From: an uncultured Bacteroidales bacterium
GTDB lineage: Bacteria > Bacteroidota > Bacteroidia > Bacteroidales > UBA932
NCBI GenBank assembly: GCA_947306365.1
Contig: CAMZGD010000011.1
Span: forward strand, 1 to 64,000
Direction of reading: 5' to 3'
DNA: 64,000 nt
Of the stretch, positions 57,175 to 64,000 are shown one piece after another. The position numbers and the translations under genes are program-made. Each line of letters starts with the position of its first letter. The stretch's first letter is position 1. The notes beneath the pieces were generated by a model that made no database searches, was not told the origin of the DNA, and saw only the letters and a program-made list of their open reading frames with translations.

Positions 57175-60100
57175 ATGAAAAAGTATATCTATAGTATCTG
57201 CCTGTTGCTGCTGGCTGCAGCCTGTGTAGAACCGCTCGATAAGAATTGCGTACCTGCGGTCGAGGATTCCGAAGAAGGCTCGAAGGTAACCCTCGCGTTT
57301 ACGCTTCCGCCGGCTACCAAGGGCGCCATGACCCACAACCCGACCATTGAAACCATCCATGTGGCGGTCTTCAACCAGAACGGGGTGCTTCGGCAATATG
57401 AGCAGGCTACGCTCACCCATCCGGAGAATCTCACCAACGGCAGCACAAGCGCCGATCCCGTCTATACGGTGGACGTCAATATGTCGTCAAAGCCCAGGAT
57501 CCTGCACTTCATCGCGGATTCTCCGGTCTCGACCTATGAGCAGCTCATCGCACTTGCCGGTACCTCCGGCGAGGATGTGATCCTGAACGCCCTGACCACC
57601 GAAAACGGCAATACGGCTTATTGGCAGCGTTTCGAACTCGACAGCATCAGCGCCTACCGATATGATGGGGTATCGTATGACGGAACAGGCTATCCCGACG
57701 GCATCGCCTATTCGGGCATGTCCTACTCCTATGAAGACCCGAATTTCGGAACGATCACGATCAACAAGGGCGATTACATCAAGCGGAACGGAAGAAAGAT
57801 CATCGACGGTACCGGCTATTTCCAGTCCGTCTACGTCGCGCAGGTATTGCGCAGTATCCCGTTCGTGCGCAACTTCGCCGAGATTACGGTGTCCAAGAAA
57901 GAGGCAGACGGCAATTTCACGCCGAAAAAGTTTGCGCTGGTAAATGTACCGACGGCGGGTTATGTCGCTCCTTTCAATACCGACAGCAGTACCTTCTCGT
58001 ACGTTTATTCGGCGAAGAATCCTTACCTGGAAGGTATTACCCACGCGGATGTGGCCAACGCCAAGTACCCCGGTTCGCTGGCAGGCGGCTTTGATACCGC
58101 ACAGCCGACATCGTTCATCGATGTTACCGGTTCCAGCACGAACAAGTATGCCTATATGTATGAGCGTACGATTCCGAACAGCCAGCAGCCGGCCACGTGT
58201 GTTCTCGTCGGCGGCACGTATTCCATCGAGAATCCGGCGCACGACGCCAGTGGCTTGACCTGGTTCAAGATCGAGATTGCCGATGCGTCAGGTGCGTATT
58301 TCCCGATCTATCGCGGCGTGACCTACGATTTCAAGATCGGCGAGATTACCGGAACCCGTGGCTATGATTCGCCTGAGGCGGCTTTTGCGCACGATGCCAT
58401 CGGCGACGTGTCCGGTTCCGTGGAGACCGCTACCCTGGAGCAGATTTCCGACGGGAACGGCACCACCCTCTGGGTGGAGTATATCGACTATGTCGGTACC
58501 GTACAGGAAGATAAGACCATCTATTATACGATGTATTACCAGAGCGGCAGTTCGACGGAATATCTTACGGGCGGAATCGCGCTTTCTGTCAGTCATCCGA
58601 ACAACGATGAAGCCTATAAGGCCATCACGGCTTCCAGCATCTCCGGCAGCCCGTACAGCGGTACCGGAACCCCCGACGACAGCAAGCAATGGTATGTGGC
58701 GACGGTTCCCCTGGCTGCGCCCGGACAGAACGCAAGGCAGAGCGTCCTCCATATCGAGGGGAATTCTCACGCCGGAAGGGCCATGTACCGCAACGTCAAC
58801 TATCACGTGATCGGTACCCAGTACTTCAGGAACGGGCAGAACGAAGTGAACGCCACGTCGCTTGCTACCGAAGCCGCCGGGGAGGAAACCACCCTGACCA
58901 TTTACCTACCCAACGACCTGGGCTATTCGATGTTCCCGCTGGCCCTTCGGATTGAGGCGGAGAGCGGCGATTTCACCACGGTCGACGGGCTTCCCGTGGA
59001 ATCCGGGCCCTCGTTGTTCAATCCGGACAAGAACGCATATTATTTCATCAAGACCATCGAGTATTCGGATTATCATAATGCTGTAACCGGCGCGACGACC
59101 ACCCGGTTCACTACGCAGTTCAAGACCACGCGGGACGGAAACACGTCTGTCAACCACACGAATGCCACCAACTTCCGGGTGCTCGACAAGGTCCAGACCG
59201 AGCGTGGCCGCACGAACCCGTATTTTGCCGTTGCCGAATTTCCGGTAACTGTCGGCGGTCCGGTGTTCATGCTCGACAAGGAGTCGGTGGAAGTGGGTGT
59301 CGACGAGACCAGCGCCACGTTCTCCATCACTTCTTCGGGCGCCGAGAATCCGACCTGGACACTGACGGCCAGCGATGAGAACGTGACGTTGTCGCAACCG
59401 AGCGGCAGCGGCTATGCGGAGATTACCGTGAACTTCCCGGCGAATGCCGGCTCGGAGGCCCGGACCTACACGGTCACGGCTTCGCGTGAGGGATTCGACG
59501 ACCTGACCTTCACGATCGTGCAGCTGCCTCCGTTATTCTCCGTTTCCCCTGTGTCGAGAACCGTCAATGCCAACGACGAAAGCACCTCCTTTACGCTCAC
59601 TTCGACCGGCAGTGTGGCTCCGAACTGGACGTTGATTGCTCCGACCGGCGTCACGTTGTCGCAATCAGGCGGCAGCGGCAATGCGGAGATCACCGTGACG
59701 TTCCCGAAGAACGCCAGCATCACCGACCCTGTCACCTATACGGTCCGGGCGGTCCGCTCCGGTTTCGAGAATCAGACCTTCACGATCGTGCAGTTGCCGA
59801 AGCAGAAGGTCGAGGGCCGGACGGTCGAGTATACCTATGCTGATTTCGGTCCGTATGACATCCACGTAGAAGGAGTAGATGATTATACGAGGCTTGATCC
59901 GAGAGAAACCCGAAATGCCACCAAGGGGAACGTGAATGTGTCCATCTCCGGTATATATATCGTTTCAACTGGCTTCTCCCTGGATTATGGCGGAATTGTC
60001 GAGATTACGCGAAATGAATCATCCACGGTGACGGTCAGCCCGGTCAATACGGAAACGGTCTCGAACGTGACAATCACGGATGTCCGTATCTGCTTCCTGC

Positions 60101-60312
60101 GATACAACAGCAAGAATTTCAATCCGGCCAGTATCACCGGTCCTTTCACCGGCGGTACATCCCAGGATAACACGACAGAAGCGTTAACGGCAAGTTACAG
60201 TGGATATCCTTCCATGACGAGCATTTCCGCAGTCCTCCAGGCTCCCGATTTGGCTGAGAGACCAGGCTTCGATATTGTCTACATTTCCGTGACCTACGAC
60301 TATTACGAATAG
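57175..60312 (+). CDS. Large fimbrial-type lipoprotein with two tandem BACON domains
   Basis: The 1045-residue lipoprotein (ATG 57169 would add two residues) has a signal peptide ending LLLAAAC. The N-terminal region is fimbrial-like (TIETIHVAVFNQNGVLRQYE, RILHFIADSPVSTYEQL), like the preceding gene. Two BACON domains follow at about residues 697-785 and 785-875 (SVEVGVDETSATFSITSSGA and NANDESTSFTLTSTGS), then a C-terminal beta-domain ending YISVTYDYYE. It is the fourth gene of the operon, 12 nt after the preceding one. Fimbrial proteins with BACON domains may be tip adhesins; this is inference. Confidence 0.72.
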   Translation: MKKYIYSICLLLLAAACVEPLDKNCVPAVEDSEEGSKVTLAFTLPPATKGAMTHNPTIETIHVAVFNQNGVLRQYEQATLTHPENLTNGSTSADPVYTVDVNMSSKPRILHFIADSPVSTYEQLIALAGTSGEDVILNALTTENGNTAYWQRFELDSISAYRYDGVSYDGTGYPDGIAYSGMSYSYEDPNFGTITINKGDYIKRNGRKIIDGTGYFQSVYVAQVLRSIPFVRNFAEITVSKKEADGNFTPKKFALVNVPTAGYVAPFNTDSSTFSYVYSAKNPYLEGITHADVANAKYPGSLAGGFDTAQPTSFIDVTGSSTNKYAYMYERTIPNSQQPATCVLVGGTYSIENPAHDASGLTWFKIEIADASGAYFPIYRGVTYDFKIGEITGTRGYDSPEAAFAHDAIGDVSGSVETATLEQISDGNGTTLWVEYIDYVGTVQEDKTIYYTMYYQSGSSTEYLTGGIALSVSHPNNDEAYKAITASSISGSPYSGTGTPDDSKQWYVATVPLAAPGQNARQSVLHIEGNSHAGRAMYRNVNYHVIGTQYFRNGQNEVNATSLATEAAGEETTLTIYLPNDLGYSMFPLALRIEAESGDFTTVDGLPVESGPSLFNPDKNAYYFIKTIEYSDYHNAVTGATTTRFTTQFKTTRDGNTSVNHTNATNFRVLDKVQTERGRTNPYFAVAEFPVTVGGPVFMLDKESVEVGVDETSATFSITSSGAENPTWTLTASDENVTLSQPSGSGYAEITVNFPANAGSEARTYTVTASREGFDDLTFTIVQLPPLFSVSPVSRTVNANDESTSFTLTSTGSVAPNWTLIAPTGVTLSQSGGSGNAEITVTFPKNASITDPVTYTVRAVRSGFENQTFTIVQLPKQKVEGRTVEYTYADFGPYDIHVEGVDDYTRLDPRETRNATKGNVNVSISGIYIVSTGFSLDYGGIVEITRNESSTVTVSPVNTETVSNVTITDVRICFLRYNSKNFNPASITGPFTGGTSQDNTTEALTASYSGYPSMTSISAVLQAPDLAERPGFDIVYISVTYDYYE
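59263..59797 (+). repeat. Tandem BACON repeat units in the last fimbrial-type gene
   Basis: Two copies of about 265 nt share long stretches, for example both encode LSQ-GSGxAEITVxFP and end FTIVQLP. The DNA identity is high, so the duplication or homogenisation is fairly recent. Confidence 0.75.
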
Positions 60313-60334
60313 GCGTCACGCCATCCTTTTTCGC

Positions 60335-60368
60335 CGTCGCCGACCCCTCTCCGGGGCCGGCGACGTTG
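60335..60368 (+). terminator. Strong hairpin after the pilus-like operon
   Basis: CGTCGCCG (60335-60342) pairs with CGGCGACG (60358-60365), with an inner CCCC/GGGG stem. The T-run after it is poor, so termination may be incomplete or Rho-assisted. Confidence 0.6.
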
Positions 60369-60409
60369 CTTACAGGGAAAGAAAAATCGCTTTTTCTCAA
60401 AATAAACGG

Positions 60410-60417
60410 TATCTTTG
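60410..60417 (+). promoter_or_regulatory. -7 box TATCTTTG for the PFOR gene
   Basis: Exact box about 60 nt before ATG 60478; the leader is A-rich and typical of strongly expressed Bacteroidales genes. Confidence 0.65.
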
Positions 60418-60477
60418 TACGTCTGTAACTTAGGTGGAAAAGCGAATTGATAAACAAATAAATTAAATAACAGTCGT

Positions 60478-64000
<3,523 letters not shown>

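Overview
The window is chromosomal DNA from a GC-rich member of the Bacteroidales. Evidence for this is the SusC/SusD pair, the BACON and DUF4988 lipoproteins, the fimbrillin-like proteins, and the many Bacteroidetes-type -7 boxes (TAnnTTTG) in front of genes. The order rpsL-rpsG-fusA-rpsJ without tuf also fits. A Rikenellaceae or Cryptobacteroides-like origin is a guess. Coding density is very high: no gap between genes exceeds about 170 bases. I see no phage, insertion sequence, CRISPR array or integrase.

Layout. (1) 1-3315: the str operon (end of rpsL, rpsG, fusA, rpsJ), a perfect hairpin and a tRNA with anticodon CAT. (2) 3327-10658, minus strand: a tight five-gene operon of a PlsC-like acyltransferase, a POTRA-less Omp85-type barrel and three paralogous DUF4988 lipoproteins. 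(3) 10744-21629: compact housekeeping and small genes: EEP-family protein, HAD phosphatase, C69 dipeptidase, BACON lipoproteins, ComF, a flavin-binding-like protein, diadenylate cyclase plus MutS2, and metK with a candidate SAM riboswitch. (4) 21763-34032: a secreted non-specific nuclease fused to BACON and DUF5689-like domains, two Oar-like TonB-dependent receptors, an OB-fold/BACON lipoprotein and a miniature receptor-like protein. (5) 34027-43831: threonine aldolase, tricorn-like protease, guaB, a SurA-like chaperone and an OstA/LptA-like protein. (6) 43953-49359: an orphan SusC/SusD pair and an MBL-fold hydrolase. (7) 49392-52316: a carboxyltransferase whose biotin-acceptor lysine appears to be replaced, tRNA-Arg(CCG) and fabD. 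(8) 52397-60312: a probable type V pilus-like operon of a 62-residue protein and three large lipoproteins. (9) 60478-end: pyruvate:ferredoxin oxidoreductase, cut by the window end.

Most of the accessory content is cell-envelope machinery. Two units look most like under-described systems. The first is the acyltransferase/Omp85/DUF4988 operon, which may build or display surface lipoproteins or move lipid. The second is the nuclease-plus-Oar cluster, which may degrade external nucleic acid and import the products. The regulatory layout is also notable: in seven genes the start codon lies 5-8 nt after a -7 box, which predicts leaderless mRNAs, and several convergent gene pairs overlap at their stop codons.
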